From Rhizophlyctis rosea (taxonomy: Eukaryota > Chytridiomycota > Chytridiomycetes > Rhizophlyctidales > Rhizophlyctidaceae): a stretch of DNA of 64,000 nucleotides. Location of the stretch: the NCBI GenBank assembly GCA_027596075.1, contig JADGJC010000122.1, positions 40,555 to 104,554 of the forward strand. The letters run 5' to 3'. Shown here in pieces: positions 63,064-64,000 of this stretch. The notes beneath the pieces were generated by a model, which worked only from the letters and a program-made list of their open reading frames with translations, had not been told where the DNA came from and searched no databases. The stretch's first letter is position 1, and every line of letters begins with the position of its first letter. Position numbers and translations under genes: made by a program.

Positions 63064-63455
63064 AATTTTGTTCGGCAGGAGGTGAAGTTAGCTGTTATGC
63101 TATTGACATTGGAAGTTATCAGGTGTTTGGTGAGTGGTACAGGAGTTCCCGAGTAGTGTTTTAGTTGGCTTATTGGTAGTTTGGGTCGTATCGGACCGTC
63201 AAGTTCGAAATTGGTATGAGGTGAAACTAGGGAGAATGGTGCTTGACGGCTTCCATTGGGACAGATAGGACATCCGGTGGCTTAGCTGGTGTTTGCTGGA
63301 TCCAGGGTCCTGTCATGACTCCCCAGTCAGGAAAGTCAGGAAGTCCAACCAGTGACAATAAAACCATGCACTGTTAAACGAGGCCTTCATACATATGAAG
63401 TGCGGATACAGCAGACAGCAGGTCATTGCTGGATTGAGTACATCGTACCTTGTCA
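63064..63455. other. Intergenic upstream of LMBRD2-like gene
   Basis: 392 bp containing the presumed promoter of the LMBRD2-like gene. No feature was recognised. Confidence 0.5.
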
Positions 63456-63899
63456 TCATGAATATTGGGATGAACAAAAATATTGATCATCAAAATACAG
63501 GAGCAACCACCAGTCCCAGCAGAATGAATCACCCGTCCGGCTCAAACTAACATTTAGCGATTTCCCAACTACCTGACCAAACCCGTTTTCCATACCCCTC
63601 TCCCCGCAATACCCCTCCTCCTGTCTGCCCCACCCGTCATCGAAGGACTCCGAAACCAATTCAAAACAGGACTCATCGAAGCTCCCAACCGTTCCCCAAA
63701 CTCTATTTCTGGCGACGCCATCCCAAACGGCAACAGATGGCGGATGCTGCGGAACTCCATCGAAAAAGTACCCCGTATTCGGTGGCCGTTCATTCGTCTG
63801 ATACGCGTAGCCATACGGTATCCGCATCGTGCCCGTTCTAGGGCGCGAAACGTTGCTGTTGATGTTGTTGCTGCTGCTGCTGTTGCGGCTTCTCCCCAA
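63456..63899 (-). CDS. Possible coding exon of unrecognised protein, truncated at contig end
   Basis: A minus-strand open frame starts with a Ser/Asn-rich stretch (SSSSNNINSNVSRP) encoded by AGC/AAC runs. It continues with protein-like sequence such as GYAYQTNERPPNTGYFFDGV and GSFDESCFELVSESFDDGWG. A good donor (GGTTTGGTCAG then gtagtt) lies near 63570, so residues after FGQ are probably intron. Its true start may lie in or beyond the poly-C region. No family was recognised. Confidence 0.4.
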   Translation of the reverse strand: MGRSRNSSSSNNINSNVSRPRTGTMRIPYGYAYQTNERPPNTGYFFDGVPQHPPSVAVWDGVARNRVWGTVGSFDESCFELVSESFDDGWGRQEEGYCGERGMENGFGQVVGKSLNVSLSRTGDSFCWDWWLLLYFDDQYFCSSQYS

Positions 63900-63900
63900 A

Positions 63901-64000
63901 CACCCGTGGCCCTAGGGGGGCGCCCCCCCCCCCCCAAACCCCACCCCCCCCGCCCGAAAATAGGGGCGCAACCCCCCCCCCCCCCCCCACGCCCCCCGCC
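63901..64000. other. Poly-C-rich, probably unreliable contig end
   Basis: The last 100 bases are long C runs broken by CACCC, CGAAAATAGG and similar. This does not match TTAGGG/CCCTAA telomere repeats and differs sharply from the rest of the window. It is most likely low-quality assembly end sequence. Confidence 0.6.

Noticed and set aside
63901..64000. Telomere
   Set aside because: Poly-C runs without any CCCTAA or TTAGGG periodicity; fits poor contig-end sequence.

Overview
The window looks like nuclear DNA of an early-diverging, chytrid-like fungus. The genes are dense and rich in introns: introns of about 55-140 bp with GT..AG ends, 12 exons in PGK, and several exons of 26-31 nt. The set mixes fungal markers (SOG2 of the RAM network, TRA1, RIM2) with families lost from most yeasts (a cyclic-nucleotide-binding HCN/EAG-type channel, an LMBRD2-type membrane protein, ribosomal protein eL28). 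The chytrid assignment is an inference; no rRNA is present to confirm it.

Layout. 1-21.2 kb: two giant PIKK-family genes in tandem on the minus strand, TRA1 (cut off by the left edge before its pseudokinase domain) and a complete TOR kinase. 21.7-23.4 kb: RIM2-type mitochondrial pyrimidine-nucleotide carrier (minus). 25.0-25.7 kb: RPL28 (plus). 27-40 kb is an accessory island on the plus strand. It holds two unrecognised genes with signal peptide, membrane segment and long coiled coil (27.1-30.1 and 37.0-40.0 kb). Between them lie a family of nine hairpin repeats (30.2-31.8 kb), about 2 kb of unassigned DNA, a broken F-box/ankyrin gene (34.0-36.1 kb) and a tRNA-like remnant. 41.4-63.1 kb returns to conserved housekeeping genes: SOG2 (+), the channel (-), SEC8 (-), PGK1 (+), RPS7 (-), EMC6 (+) and LMBRD2-like (-). 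The last 100 bp are poly-C rich and look like a poor contig end.

Main points of interest. (1) A 51-codon piece of histone H3 (residues about 39-89, 45 of 51 identical to the canonical protein by eye) lies inside the gene at 27.1-30.1 kb. It sits in a frame used by neither flanking coding segment, and a possible 194-nt intron would contain it exactly. (2) Nine copies of a hairpin element keep an almost invariant 8-nt loop (TGCCAACT or TGCCAAGT). The stem arms differ between copies but stay complementary, which implies selection on a folded structure. (3) The channel keeps its voltage-sensor and cyclic-nucleotide-binding signatures but reads L-A-Y-R-P where the GYG selectivity filter should be.

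The housekeeping genes serve growth control (TOR, TRA1 in SAGA/NuA4), translation (RPL28, RPS7), glycolysis (PGK1), polarised secretion and morphogenesis (SEC8, SOG2) and membrane-protein biogenesis (EMC6). Nothing in the order suggests co-regulated clusters beyond possible shared divergent promoters (SEC8/PGK1, RPS7/EMC6).
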